Origin: Bradyrhizobium forestalis
GTDB lineage: Bacteria; Pseudomonadota; Alphaproteobacteria; Rhizobiales; Xanthobacteraceae
Assembly: GCF_002795245.1 (NCBI RefSeq)
Contig: NZ_PGVG01000011.1
Span: 124,001-188,000, forward strand
DNA: 64,000 nt
Direction of reading: 5' to 3'
The notes beneath the pieces were generated by a model, which did not search any database, was not told where the DNA came from, and saw nothing but the letters and a program-made list of their open reading frames with translations. Shown piece after piece: positions 25,672 to 34,625 of this stretch (its first letter is position 1; the number at the start of each line of letters is the position of its first letter). The translations under genes were made by a program, and so were the position numbers.

Positions 25672-26064
25672 TCACCGCAACAATCGCAACAGCGCGCGGC
25701 CGGCGCGCGAGTTCAGCTCCTTCGCATCCAGCGTTCCGTCCTTATCAGGGTTCGCTGCGTTGAAGCGCTGCTCGACCACCGACAGATATTCGTCGAGCGT
25801 AAGGGTCCCGTCGCGGTCGGGATCGGCGGCGGCGAGTTCTTTCGTCGTCAACCGTCCACGCAATTCGCGCGCATCGAGCGTGCCGTCATGATCGGGATCG
25901 AGCTTTGCGAACAAGGCGGCGGCCGCCTTCTTCACCTCGGCAAGATCAAGCGTGCCGTCATTGTCGGTGTCGAACAACTTGACCACATTGCCGGAGGCCG
26001 ACCATGCCGGACCGGCTGACAATGCAATCGCAAGCGCAAGGGCAATTGAACGACGCGAAATCAT
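25672..26064 (-). CDS. lanM: Lanmodulin-like periplasmic EF-hand protein
   Basis: The 130-residue protein has a signal peptide (SAGPAWSAS) and four EF-hand loops: 32-43 (DTDNDGTLDLAE), 56-67 (DPDHDGTLDARE), 81-92 (DPDRDGTLTLDE) and 105-116 (NPDKDGTLDAKE). Three loops carry Pro at position 2, and successive loops are only 12-13 residues apart. Both are hallmarks of lanmodulin, the picomolar lanthanide-binding protein of Methylobacterium (about 133 residues), and not of ordinary calmodulin-like proteins. Loop 4 starts with Asn, as in lanmodulin. Loop 1 lacks the Pro. A perfect AAGGAGGT precedes the ATG. It is divergent from an Asp-type PQQ dehydrogenase. Confidence 0.9.
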   Translation of the reverse strand: MISRRSIALALAIALSAGPAWSASGNVVKLFDTDNDGTLDLAEVKKAAAALFAKLDPDHDGTLDARELRGRLTTKELAAADPDRDGTLTLDEYLSVVEQRFNAANPDKDGTLDAKELNSRAGRALLRLLR

Positions 26065-26407
26065 CAGGACCTCCTTGACGTAGAGCCCCGGATCGGCGGG
26101 GGGGACAGAGACGACATAAATCCACAAGCGGACCTCGGTTCAGGCCCGGAATTGCAACTTGCGCGCGCTACAGCCCGGGAATCCGGCCGAGCGCCCGCGA
26201 CCTGCACCCGAGACTGCTTCGTGCCGCGGAATTTTATCAGCGTCTCCGCACAAGTGGGAGTTGCTTGCGTAAGGTTTCCGTAAGGTGACCGGCATCAGCG
26301 TCCAACGATATCGGCACGGCACTTACGACTTTCGTATTGACGCGTTTTGCTTTCAGGCGGAGTGTTGCAATCGCAGCGTCAAAAGGCGCGCATATTGGGA
26401 GGAACGG
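26065..26407. promoter_or_regulatory. Divergent lanM / PQQ dehydrogenase promoter region
   Basis: This 343-bp gap must hold both promoters. A direct repeat CGTAAGGT at 26268-26275 and 26279-26286, spaced 11 bp (one helix turn), lies 122 bp before the dehydrogenase start and is a candidate binding site for a response regulator. No other gene is seen in the gap. Confidence 0.4.
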
Positions 26408-28072
26408 ATGAAACGCTTTGCGATGGCCGCGGGCCTCGTCATGCTTGCGTCAACCTGTGCAAATGCACAAACCACCGAGCAGCTGGTCAAGGGTGCGACC
26501 GACACGTCGAACGTTCTCAATTATGGAATGGGCTACAATCTCCAGCGCTTCTCGACGCTGAACCAGATCAACAAGGACTCCGTCAAGAACCTCGTCCCGG
26601 TCTGGAACTACTCCTTCAACGACGATCGCAGCGAGGAATCGCAGCCGCTGGTGTACCAGGGCGTGATCTACGTGACCTCGCACAACGCGACCATGGCGGT
26701 CGATGCCAAGACCGGCAAGCAGATCTGGAAGACCAAGGTCGAGTATCCCGCCGAGACCCCGCGCATCGTCTGCTGCGGCATCATCAACCGCGGCGCCGCG
26801 CTCTACGACGGCAAGGTGATCCGCACCACGCTCGACGCCCACGTGATCGCGCTCGACGCCAAGACCGGCAAGGAGCTGTGGCGGCAGAAGGCGGCCGACA
26901 TCAAGGAAGGCTATTCGATGACGGTGGCCCCGCTGGTTGCCGACGGCGTCGTCATCACCGGCATCTCCGGCGCCGAGTTCGGCACAAGGGGCTTCATCGA
27001 CGGCTGGGATCCGGCGACGGGCAAGCACCTCTGGCGCACCCACTCGATCCCCTCGCCGGATGAGCCCGGCGGCGACACCTGGAAGGGCGATACCTGGAAG
27101 CTCGGCGGCGGCTCGACCTGGATCACGGGCTCTTATGACCCCGAGCTGAACACGGTGTATTGGGGCATCGGCAATCCCGGCCCGTTCAATTCGGCGGTGC
27201 GCCCCGGCGACAACCTCTACACCTGCTCCGTGCTGGCGATGGATCCCAAAACCGGCAAGATCAAGTGGCACTACCAATTCTCGCCGAACAATCCGTTCGA
27301 CTATGATGCCGTGGCCGAAATGGTCCTCGCCGACATGACGATCGAAGGCAAGCCGACCAAGGTGCTGATGGATGCCAACCGCAACGGCTTCTTCTACGTG
27401 CTCGACCGCACCAACGGGAAGCTGCTCGCGGCCAATCCTTACGTGAAGGTCAACTGGGCGACCGGCATCGACATGAAGACCGGACGTCCGATCGAGACCG
27501 ACGTCTCCAAGGACGCGCGCGAGGGCAAGAAGGTCACGGTCTATCCGTCAATCCTCGGCGGCAAGAATTGGGAGCCGATGTCGTTCAATCCGCAGACCGG
27601 CCTTGCCTATGCCAACACGCTCAACTTCGGCGGCAAGTACAAGGCGGAGCCCGTCACCTTCAAGCAGGGTGAATGGTATCTCGGCATGGACCTGACCGAT
27701 CCCTGGGAGTTCGGGGACGGGCCGCGCGGTCACCTCAAGGCCATCGACCCCATGACCGGCAAGTCAAAGTGGGAGGCGCCGAGCGACATTCCGCGCTTCT
27801 CGGGCGTGCTGTCGACGGCCGGGGGCGTGGTGTTCTCAGGTCAGCTGACCGGCGAGTTCGAGGCCTTCGACGCCGACACCGGCAAGAAGCTCTGGCAGTT
27901 CCAGACCGGATCCGGCATCGAGGGACAGCCGGTGACCTGGCAGCAGGACGGCGTGCAATACGTCGCCGTGACGAGCGGCTATGGCGGCGTTTACTCGCTG
28001 TTCTCCGGCGACGAGCGGCTTGCCAAGGTGCCGCCCGGCGGCTCGCTGTGGGTCTTTGCGGTCAAGCAGTAA
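26408..28072 (+). CDS. PQQ-dependent alcohol dehydrogenase, lanthanide type
   Basis: The 554-residue periplasmic quinoprotein has a signal peptide (LASTCANAQ), an eight-bladed propeller with Trp-docking repeats (AKTGKELWRQ etc.), the adjacent-cysteine pair C122-C123 (VCCGIINRG), metal-ligand Glu190 and Asn256, and the active-site D298-Y299-D300 (NPFDYDAVAEM). D298 is the catalytic Asp. D300, two residues on, is the extra Asp of lanthanide-type enzymes, where calcium enzymes have Ala or similar. Substrate is probably ethanol, methanol or a related primary alcohol; an ExaF/PedH-like role is possible. GGGAGGA supports ATG 26408. A cytochrome c and a MoxJ-like gene follow. Confidence 0.93.
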   Translation: MKRFAMAAGLVMLASTCANAQTTEQLVKGATDTSNVLNYGMGYNLQRFSTLNQINKDSVKNLVPVWNYSFNDDRSEESQPLVYQGVIYVTSHNATMAVDAKTGKQIWKTKVEYPAETPRIVCCGIINRGAALYDGKVIRTTLDAHVIALDAKTGKELWRQKAADIKEGYSMTVAPLVADGVVITGISGAEFGTRGFIDGWDPATGKHLWRTHSIPSPDEPGGDTWKGDTWKLGGGSTWITGSYDPELNTVYWGIGNPGPFNSAVRPGDNLYTCSVLAMDPKTGKIKWHYQFSPNNPFDYDAVAEMVLADMTIEGKPTKVLMDANRNGFFYVLDRTNGKLLAANPYVKVNWATGIDMKTGRPIETDVSKDAREGKKVTVYPSILGGKNWEPMSFNPQTGLAYANTLNFGGKYKAEPVTFKQGEWYLGMDLTDPWEFGDGPRGHLKAIDPMTGKSKWEAPSDIPRFSGVLSTAGGVVFSGQLTGEFEAFDADTGKKLWQFQTGSGIEGQPVTWQQDGVQYVAVTSGYGGVYSLFSGDERLAKVPPGGSLWVFAVKQ

Positions 28073-28082
28073 CCACGGCACG

Positions 28083-28439
28083 ATGCTGAGAGAAGTATCA
28101 CACAGGACGGTGGCGAGCCTCGCCACCGTCGCGGTGCTGACGGTCGCGCTTGCGGCGACCGTTCGCGCCGCGGATGACGCAACCGGCAATCCGCTGCAGG
28201 CGCAGATCGACCACGGCAAGTCGACCTATGCCGAGAAATGCTCACACTGCCACGGCCCCAACCTGATGAACTCCGGCACCATCACGCCGGACCTGCGCGT
28301 CTTCCCGGACGACAAGACGCGCTTCGTCACCACGGTCAAGAACGGCAAGAACAACAAGATGCCGCCCTGGGGCGACATCCTCAGCGACGACCAGATCGGC
28401 GATCTCTGGGCCTTCATCTCCAGCCGGAGGAAGCCATGA
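28083..28439 (+). CDS. Periplasmic cytochrome c, partner of the PQQ dehydrogenase
   Basis: The 118-residue protein has a signal peptide (ALAATVRAAD) and a single class I c-type haem site: C53-S-H-C56-H57 with Met93 (NKMPPWGD) as the likely sixth ligand. It starts 10 bases after the PQQ dehydrogenase stop and ends in an ATGA overlap with the MoxJ-like gene. The likely job is to take electrons from the dehydrogenase at 26408. It is shorter than and unlike the cytochrome after xoxF. Confidence 0.9.
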   Translation: MLREVSHRTVASLATVAVLTVALAATVRAADDATGNPLQAQIDHGKSTYAEKCSHCHGPNLMNSGTITPDLRVFPDDKTRFVTTVKNGKNNKMPPWGDILSDDQIGDLWAFISSRRKP

Positions 28440-29365
28440 GGGGCCGGCGCGTTGCCTGGAGCGTTGCAGCCTTTCTCTCCACGATGACGTCGGTCGCTCT
28501 TGCGTCCGACGATCCCCTGAAGATCTGTCTCGACGAGGACCGGCCGCCGCTCTCGATGCACCACCGCGGCAGGCCGGATGCCGGCTTCGACGTGCTGCTG
28601 GCGCAGGCGATCGCCGCGCGGCTCGGACGGCCGCTGGCGATCCAGTGGTTCGAGAGCAAGCTGGACGAGGATTCGAGCCCGCAGCTCGAAGCCAACGCGC
28701 TGCTCTCGGATGGACGCTGCTCGCTCGTCGGCGGCTACGCGCTGACGCAGGATTCGCTCGTCGTGCCCGGGATGAAGACGGCGCGCTTGCCGGATTTCGC
28801 CGGGGCCACCCGCGACGATCGGCGGCGCCGCGTCCCGCTGGGCGTGCTCACGCCGAGCCAGCCTTACGTCTATTCGCCGATGACGGTGGTGCTGGGGCCG
28901 AAGGCCCGTGGCCGCAAGATCGACGACATCGGCGATCTCGCCGGCCTTCGTCTCGTCATCGAAAGCGGGTCGCTCGGCGACGCCATCCTGATGACCTTCG
29001 ACAAGGGACGCCTGATCGACAGCATCACCCATCTCGTCCCCGGCCGCGACGATCTCCTGGGCGCGCTCCAGCGCGGCGACCATGACGCGACGCTGATCGA
29101 TCTTGCCCGCTTCGACGCCCATCGCGCCGCGCACCCCGACACGGCGATCACGGCGTCCGGCTACTACTACCCGATCGGAGCCAATCGCGGCTATGTCGGG
29201 CTCGCCAGTGATGGCGCGCTGATCGGAGCGGTCAACAAGGCGCTGACCGAGCTCGCCGCTGAGGGCAAGATCGCCGAGTTCGGCAAGCAGGCCGGCCTCA
29301 CCTATCTGCCGCCGCGGGAGCCTGCGATTCTCGGCGATGTCTGGACGAAGATCATTCAGCGGTGA
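28436..29365 (+). CDS. MoxJ/XoxJ-like periplasmic binding protein
   Basis: The 309-residue protein has a signal peptide (STMTSVALASD) and a family 3 binding fold: LKICLDEDRPPLSMHHRGRP opening, GFDVLLAQAIAARLGRPL, later GLRLVIESGSLGDAIL. It follows the dehydrogenase and cytochrome in the F-G-J order seen in xox clusters. XoxJ-type proteins are thought to help activate or mature the dehydrogenase in the periplasm. GGAGG stands before the ATG, which overlaps the cytochrome stop. It is distinct from the MoxJ-like protein at 16306-17190. Confidence 0.87.
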   Translation: MRGRRVAWSVAAFLSTMTSVALASDDPLKICLDEDRPPLSMHHRGRPDAGFDVLLAQAIAARLGRPLAIQWFESKLDEDSSPQLEANALLSDGRCSLVGGYALTQDSLVVPGMKTARLPDFAGATRDDRRRRVPLGVLTPSQPYVYSPMTVVLGPKARGRKIDDIGDLAGLRLVIESGSLGDAILMTFDKGRLIDSITHLVPGRDDLLGALQRGDHDATLIDLARFDAHRAAHPDTAITASGYYYPIGANRGYVGLASDGALIGAVNKALTELAAEGKIAEFGKQAGLTYLPPREPAILGDVWTKIIQR

Positions 29366-29379
29366 ATGGAAAGGCTCTG

Positions 29380-29471
29380 GTGTCCCGGACGCGCCGCAAT
29401 GCCTCTTAGCGTTGCGGCGCCCCGGCTCTGCAGCGCACCGCTGAAGTAGCGCTGCGCTGCGTCCGGGGCAC
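29380..29471. repeat. Nested intergenic palindrome
   Basis: GTGTCCCGGACGC (29380-29392) pairs with 29459-29471 with one mismatch. Inside, GCGCCGCAA pairs perfectly with TTGCGGCGC. It fills part of the 221-bp gap after the MoxJ-like gene and may stop its transcript. Confidence 0.6.
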
Positions 29472-29586
29472 GAACGCCGCGCCCACCATGTCCCACTGTC
29501 CGACGGAATGCGCCAATCTGTCTCGCCTGCGGCCCATGGCAGCGACGGCCTGATGCAGTAGGTTCGGCAAAATCCGGGAGAGAATC

Positions 29587-30612
29587 ATGTCCGCCAAACT
29601 CGATCGCCGCCACTTCATCGCCGCCGGTACCACTGCACTCGCGATGCCGTTCGTCGTGCGCAACGCATCGGCGCAAAGCACGTCGCAAGGCACATCGCAA
29701 AGCACATCGCAAAGCACTTGGCCGGCGCGGCAGATTCGCATGATTTGCAGCTATCCCGCCGGCGGCCAGACCGACCTGCTCGCGCGCGCCTATGGCGAAT
29801 TCATCTCCAAGCAGATCGGCAAGACCGTCGTCATCGAGAACAAGCCCGGCGCCTCCGGCGCGATCGGCACGGCGGAGGTCGCCCGCGCCGAGCCCGACGG
29901 CCACACCATCCTGTGCTCGATCTCGACCACCTACATCATGAACCGGGTGGTGATGAAGAATCCCGGCTACGACATGGACAAGGACCTGACGCTCGTCAGC
30001 GTCATTCCCGGCGCGGGCCTGTTGCTGGTGGCGAACCCGAAAACCGGGGTCAAGACGCTGGAGGATTTCGTCGCCTTCGCGCGCAAGAGCGGCAAGGTGA
30101 ACTTCGGCACCTATAGCGCGGGCTCGGCCCCGCACATGACGATCAACGAGCTCAACAAGCAGTATGGCCTCAACATCGAGCCGATCCATTACCGCGGCGA
30201 GGCGCCGATGTGGACCGGGATGCTCGAAGGCACGCTCGATGTCGCGATGGGAAGCTACACGGCAGCACAGTCGGTCCTGCAAAGCCAGCGTGGCACCGTC
30301 TTCGCCGTGCATTCGAAGAAGGTCGATGCAATTCCGACCATCAAAACCCTCCCCGAGCAGGGCGCGACGTCAAAATTCTTCACCGTGAGCGGGTTCACCG
30401 GCTGGGCCGTGCCGAAAGCGACGCCGCAGCCGGTGGTCGATCGCCTCGCCGAGCTCTGCGTCGCCGCCAACAACGATCCGAAGGTGAAGGAGGTTCTCGC
30501 GACCTTCGTGCTCGAGCCAGCGATCGGCTTCAAGGAGACCAACGCCCTGTATCAGCGCGAGCTGCCGATCTGGATCGAGAGCGCAAAGTCGCTCGGTCTC
30601 GAACCGGCCTGA
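29587..30612 (+). CDS. Tripartite tricarboxylate transporter substrate-binding protein (Bug/TctC family)
   Basis: The 341-residue protein starts with a Tat-like signal (DRRHFIAAGTTALAMPF) and has the Bug fold: ICSYPAGGQTDLLARAYGEFISKQIGK opening, VIENKPGASGAIGTAEVARAEPDGHT. Such proteins bind carboxylates or similar small molecules for tripartite transporters, but many are orphans without membrane subunits, as here. Directly after the signal is a 12-bp tandem repeat (unit AGCACATCGCAA) coding for repeated Ser-Thr-Ser-Gln, which makes a short spacer. The ligand is unknown, and its link to the C1 genes is only positional. Confidence 0.85.
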   Translation: MSAKLDRRHFIAAGTTALAMPFVVRNASAQSTSQGTSQSTSQSTWPARQIRMICSYPAGGQTDLLARAYGEFISKQIGKTVVIENKPGASGAIGTAEVARAEPDGHTILCSISTTYIMNRVVMKNPGYDMDKDLTLVSVIPGAGLLLVANPKTGVKTLEDFVAFARKSGKVNFGTYSAGSAPHMTINELNKQYGLNIEPIHYRGEAPMWTGMLEGTLDVAMGSYTAAQSVLQSQRGTVFAVHSKKVDAIPTIKTLPEQGATSKFFTVSGFTGWAVPKATPQPVVDRLAELCVAANNDPKVKEVLATFVLEPAIGFKETNALYQRELPIWIESAKSLGLEPA

Positions 30613-30673
30613 GCTCCGCACGCCGGGCCAACTCAGGAGGATGGCCTCGCCAACTTCCTTCTGAAAACCAAGC

Positions 30674-31642
30674 CTAATGCTCGCCCGAGCTTGCCGTGGC
30701 CTGCTGTGCCTTGTGGATCGAGGACGGCACCACGCCGAAATATTTCCGGAACACCCGGCTGAAATGCGATGAGCTGGAGAAGCCCCAGGAGAAAGCGACG
30801 TCGGTGATGGTCTTGCCAGCGTGGGCCTCAAGCTCCTGGCGGCAGTTCTGCAACCGCGCCTGCCAGATGTAGTCGCTCACCGTGGTGCCGCGCTCCGAAA
30901 ACAGCATGTGCAGATAGCGCTTGGAGCAGCCGAGCTCGGCCGAGATCTGGTCGATGCACAGATCCGGATCGCGCAAATGCTCACGGATGAAGAACTGCGC
31001 GCGCACATACATCGCTTCAGGCCCGACACGATCGAACATCGTGTCGGCTTCGCGCAGCGGCAACAGCAACAGGTCGATCAGTGAATCGGCGACACCGACC
31101 GCGCTGTTCGCCGACAGCTTTGCAGCCTCGTCGAAGGTAGCATGGACGAAATCGTGGGCGATCCGCCCGGTACCCGTCTTCGCGGTCAATTTGCAGGCAG
31201 GCATCCGCTGCGACGGGAATCCGCGGTCGCGCAGCAGCGCCTTCGGCACGATCACCACGTCGTGACGGGTAAAGGCGGGGCTGATGATCGAATGCGGGCA
31301 GGAGACGTCATAGGCGATGATGTCGCCGGGGTTGATTTCGATGTGACGGCCTTCCTGCTCGAAATACGACACGCCGTAGGTTTGGAAGTGGATTTTTATA
31401 TACGGGTGCGCATTGGCCTTGGCGCGCGCAAGCGTGTGCGCGATGCGATGCTGGCTGACCTCGATCTGGCAGAGCTTCAGACGCGAGACCGTTGTGTAAT
31501 CGATGCGACCTTCGAGCGAGGACGCCTCCAGCGGATCGACGTCGAAATACCCGCACAGGCTCGTCAGCCCGTCGATCCAACTCTGGATCTGCCGCTTCGG
31601 CGTCATTCCGGTCGTCGAGAGCGTGTGAATGGTGTCGGACAT
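30674..31642 (-). CDS. AraC-family transcriptional regulator
   Basis: The 322-residue regulator has an AraC-binding-like N-terminal domain (about 20-190) and a C-terminal double helix-turn-helix (QISAELGCSKRYLHMLFSERG; DVAFSWGFSSSSHFSRVFRKYFG). It is divergent from xoxF across a 514-bp gap, so it is a candidate regulator of xoxF and the formaldehyde genes. The start at 31642 is the best fit but has a weak ribosome-binding site. The effector is unknown. Confidence 0.88.
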   Translation of the reverse strand: MSDTIHTLSTTGMTPKRQIQSWIDGLTSLCGYFDVDPLEASSLEGRIDYTTVSRLKLCQIEVSQHRIAHTLARAKANAHPYIKIHFQTYGVSYFEQEGRHIEINPGDIIAYDVSCPHSIISPAFTRHDVVIVPKALLRDRGFPSQRMPACKLTAKTGTGRIAHDFVHATFDEAAKLSANSAVGVADSLIDLLLLPLREADTMFDRVGPEAMYVRAQFFIREHLRDPDLCIDQISAELGCSKRYLHMLFSERGTTVSDYIWQARLQNCRQELEAHAGKTITDVAFSWGFSSSSHFSRVFRKYFGVVPSSIHKAQQATASSGEH

Positions 31643-32156
31643 TAATCCAGCCACTGATTTGATCCGGAGATTCGGCGCGAATCGCAACCAGCGCTGCCGG
31701 AGCCCTCAGCCGTGATTGCGTGACGTTTACCTCGAATTTGAGCGGTCTCTTGCAACGAGCGCCATCGTTCCATTGCCACTCTTGAAACTTAATCCTCCGC
31801 CTTAGTTGCAGCGCCGTCAAGGGGAACCTGAGCGTAGAAGGCGGCCTCAAAGGCGCACCGAAGCCGCTGAATTCGCTACTGCAAAATCAAAATCTTTGCC
31901 TCCGTGCGCTGTCGAGCAAACCGGCTTCTCTCTTGGGCAAGTTTCCCGATGGCGAAGTCGTTAGGGATTGCGGCAGGAACAACAAGAACGGGCCGCTCCC
32001 GCACGTGGACCCGTGGCTCTCATCAGGAGGAGGAAACAGCACAGCATCGTTTCTGGTCCCAATCGTGACCGCCCTGCACGAGCAGACGCCGGACGAGAAG
32101 CCCGGCGATTGAGCAATGCTTCGGAAACAATAAACGAGACCAACGGAGGAATAACT
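31643..32156. promoter_or_regulatory. 514-bp divergent region upstream of xoxF
   Basis: No gene is seen here. The region must hold the xoxF promoter and that of the AraC gene. At 32025-32037 a strong Shine-Dalgarno-like AGGAGGAGGAAAC occurs without an ATG, GTG or TTG at useful spacing. The true xoxF ribosome-binding site (GGAGGA) is at 32145-32150. A long leader or distal promoter is likely. Confidence 0.4.
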
Positions 32157-33962
32157 ATGCGCAAGGTGCTACTGGCGACCTATCTCGGCTCCGCGGCGGC
32201 TCTCGCCGTCGGCAGCGCTTCAGCTAATGACGAGCTGATCAAGATGTCGCAGAACCCGAAGGACTGGGTGATGCCGGCGGGTGACTATGCCAACACCCGC
32301 TATTCCAAGCTGAACCAGATCAACGCTCAGAACGTCGGCAAGCTCCAGGTCGCCTGGACCTTCTCGACCGGCGTGCTGCGCGGCCATGAAGGCGGCCCGC
32401 TGATCATCGGCAACGTCATGTACGTCCACACGCCGTTCCCGAACAAGGTCTATGCTCTTGACCTTTCCAACGAGAACAAGATCATCTGGAAGTACGAGCC
32501 CAAGCAGGATCCGAACGTCATCCCGGTGATGTGCTGCGACACGGTCAACCGCGGCCTGTCCTACGGTGACGGCAAGATCATCCTGCATCAGGCTGACACC
32601 ACCCTCGTCGCGCTCGACGCCAAGACCGGCCAGGTGGCCTGGTCGGCGACCAACGGCAATCCTGCGAAGGGCGAGACCGGAACGTCGGCCGCGCTGGTCG
32701 TCAAGGACAAGGTCCTGGTCGGCATCTCGGGCGGCGAGTTCGGCGTGCAGTGTCACGTCACCGCTTACGATCTCAAGAGCGGCAAGCAGGTCTGGCGCGC
32801 CTTCTCCGAAGGCCCGGATGACCAGATCAAGTTGGATCCGGTCAAGACGACGGCGCTCGGCAAGCCGGTCGGAGCCGACTCCTCGCTGAAGACCTGGCAA
32901 GGCGATCAGTGGAAGATCGGCGGCGGCTGCACCTGGGGCTGGATGTCCTTCGATCCCGCTCTGAACATGGTGTACTACGGATCGGGCAACCCCTCGACCT
33001 GGAATCCGAAGCAGCGTCCCGGCGACAACAAATGGTCGATGACCATTTTCGCGCGCGACGCGGACACCGGCATGGCCAAGTGGGTCTATCAGATGACGCC
33101 CCACGACGAGTGGGACTATGACGGCGTGAACGAGATGATCCTCACGGATCAGCAGATCAACGGCCAGCCGCGCAAGCTCCTGACCCATTTCGACCGCAAC
33201 GGCCTCGCCTACACCATGGACCGCGAGAACGGTGAGCTGCTGGTCGCCGAGAAATATGATCCGAAGGTGAACTGGACCTCCGGCGTCGACATGAACAAGA
33301 GCTCGCCGACCTATGGCCGTCCGAAGGTGCTCGACGCAGCTTCGACGGACAAGGCGGGCGAGGACCACAACGTGAAGGGCATCTGCCCGGCCGCGCTCGG
33401 CACCAAGGACGAGCAGCCGGCAGCCTACTCGCCGGACACGCAGCTGTTCTACGTTCCGACCAACCACGTCTGCATGGACTACGAACCGTTCAAGGTGAGC
33501 TACACCGCGGGCCAGCCCTATGTGGGTGCGACGCTCTCGATGTATCCGCCGCAGGGTGAAAGCCACATGGGCAACTTCATCGCCTGGGACGGCAAGACCG
33601 GCAAGATCGTCTGGTCGAACAAGGAGCAGTTCTCGGTCTGGTCGGGTGCGCTCGCAACCGCCGGCGGCGTGGTGTTCTACGGCACGCTCGAAGGCTACCT
33701 GAAGGCGGTCGATGCCAAGTCCGGCAAGGAGCTCTACAAGTTCAAGACTCCCTCCGGCATCATCGGCAACGTCACGACCTATGAGAACAACGGCAAGCAG
33801 TACGTTGCCGTGCTCTCCGGCGTGGGTGGCTGGGCCGGCATCGGTCTGGCGGCAGGTCTGACCGATCCGACCGCCGGTCTCGGCGCCGTCGGCGGCTACG
33901 CCGCCCTCAGCAACTACACGGCGCTCGGCGGCACGCTGACCGTGTTCTCGCTGCCGAACTAG
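32157..33962 (+). CDS. xoxF: Lanthanide-dependent methanol dehydrogenase XoxF
   Basis: The 601-residue periplasmic quinoprotein oxidises methanol (and probably formaldehyde) with PQQ and a lanthanide. It has a signal peptide (AVGSASAND), the Cys126-Cys127 pair ([10 protein letters not shown]), Glu194 and Asn278 metal ligands, and catalytic D320-Y321-D322 ([11 protein letters not shown]). MxaF has Ala at the place of D322, so this is clearly the Xox type. Length and the loop [17 protein letters not shown] also match XoxF. No mxaI small subunit is present. GGAGGA stands six bases before the ATG. It is followed by cytochrome c, flhA and gfa, as in Paracoccus and B. diazoefficiens. Confidence 0.97.
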   Translation: MRKVLLATYLGSAAALAVGSASANDELIKMSQNPKDWVMPAGDYANTRYSKLNQINAQNVGKLQVAWTFSTGVLRGHEGGPLIIGNVMYVHTPFPNKVYALDLSNENKIIWKYEPKQDPNVIPVMCCDTVNRGLSYGDGKIILHQADTTLVALDAKTGQVAWSATNGNPAKGETGTSAALVVKDKVLVGISGGEFGVQCHVTAYDLKSGKQVWRAFSEGPDDQIKLDPVKTTALGKPVGADSSLKTWQGDQWKIGGGCTWGWMSFDPALNMVYYGSGNPSTWNPKQRPGDNKWSMTIFARDADTGMAKWVYQMTPHDEWDYDGVNEMILTDQQINGQPRKLLTHFDRNGLAYTMDRENGELLVAEKYDPKVNWTSGVDMNKSSPTYGRPKVLDAASTDKAGEDHNVKGICPAALGTKDEQPAAYSPDTQLFYVPTNHVCMDYEPFKVSYTAGQPYVGATLSMYPPQGESHMGNFIAWDGKTGKIVWSNKEQFSVWSGALATAGGVVFYGTLEGYLKAVDAKSGKELYKFKTPSGIIGNVTTYENNGKQYVAVLSGVGGWAGIGLAAGLTDPTAGLGAVGGYAALSNYTALGGTLTVFSLPN

Positions 33963-34042
33963 GCCCATCAGCATCGCTCCGGCGCGTGGATCAACTCCAC
34001 GCGCCGGCTCGTCTCCACCGAACGCCTGCGAGGAAGAATCTC

Positions 34043-34564
34043 TTGCGTAAAATCTGCTCAGTCATTGCTGTGATGATCTTCGTTGCGTCCGGAGGAGTTG
34101 CGGTCGCGGACGGTCCAGGTGACCCGACGGCCGTGAAGAAGGAAGACGACGGAAAGTGGCTCGATAAGGAGGGAAATCCCACCTACAAGATTTCGGCCGA
34201 CGGAACCGTGGACTGGTTCACCTATTCCGGATACCGCCGCTATCACTCAGACTGCCACGTCTGCCATGGCCCCGACGGCATGGGCTCCACCTACGCACCG
34301 GCGCTGAAGGATTCCGTCAAGTCGATGAGCTATGGCGACTTTATCGGCGTGATCGCCTCCGGTCGCAAGAACATCTCGACTGCGCAGGAGAACGTCATGC
34401 CGGCCTTCGGCGACAATCCGAACGTCGCCTGCTACATGGACGATCTGTACGTCTATCTGCGCGCCCGCTCCACCGAAGCGTGGGGCCGGCAGCGTCCCTC
34501 CAAGAAGGAGGAGAAACCGGAGGCCTACACCAAGGCGGAAGACGCCTGCATGGGTAAGAAATGA
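34043..34564 (+). CDS. xoxG: Cytochrome c553i / XoxG-type cytochrome
   Basis: The 173-residue periplasmic cytochrome has a signal peptide ([10 protein letters not shown]) and one haem site C71-H-V-C74-H75, with Met119 (NVMPAFGDN) as probable sixth ligand. Extra cysteines occur at NVACYMDD and DACMGKK. It starts with TTG, chosen because AGGAAG lies at 34031-34036 and the signal peptide then begins MRKICS. It is encoded right after xoxF and is the probable electron acceptor of XoxF. The charged C-terminal extension ([15 protein letters not shown]) is typical of this c553i family. Confidence 0.9.
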   Translation: MRKICSVIAVMIFVASGGVAVADGPGDPTAVKKEDDGKWLDKEGNPTYKISADGTVDWFTYSGYRRYHSDCHVCHGPDGMGSTYAPALKDSVKSMSYGDFIGVIASGRKNISTAQENVMPAFGDNPNVACYMDDLYVYLRARSTEAWGRQRPSKKEEKPEAYTKAEDACMGKK

Positions 34565-34625
34565 ACGCTACGAGGACTGCCGAAACTGCCTCTTGGCACC
34601 CTACGAGAATCTGAGGAGTTTTACG

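Noticed and set aside
31900..31960. A shared motif between the xoxF and pqqA upstream regions (TTCTCTC...TTGG)
   Set aside because: The match is short and interrupted; it is not better than expected by chance.
32157..33962. Calcium-type methanol dehydrogenase MxaF
   Set aside because: Asp322 stands where MxaF has Ala, and no mxaI gene is nearby.
32220..33974. 584-codon open frame opposite xoxF
   Set aside because: Antisense frame with no domain; xoxF is certain.
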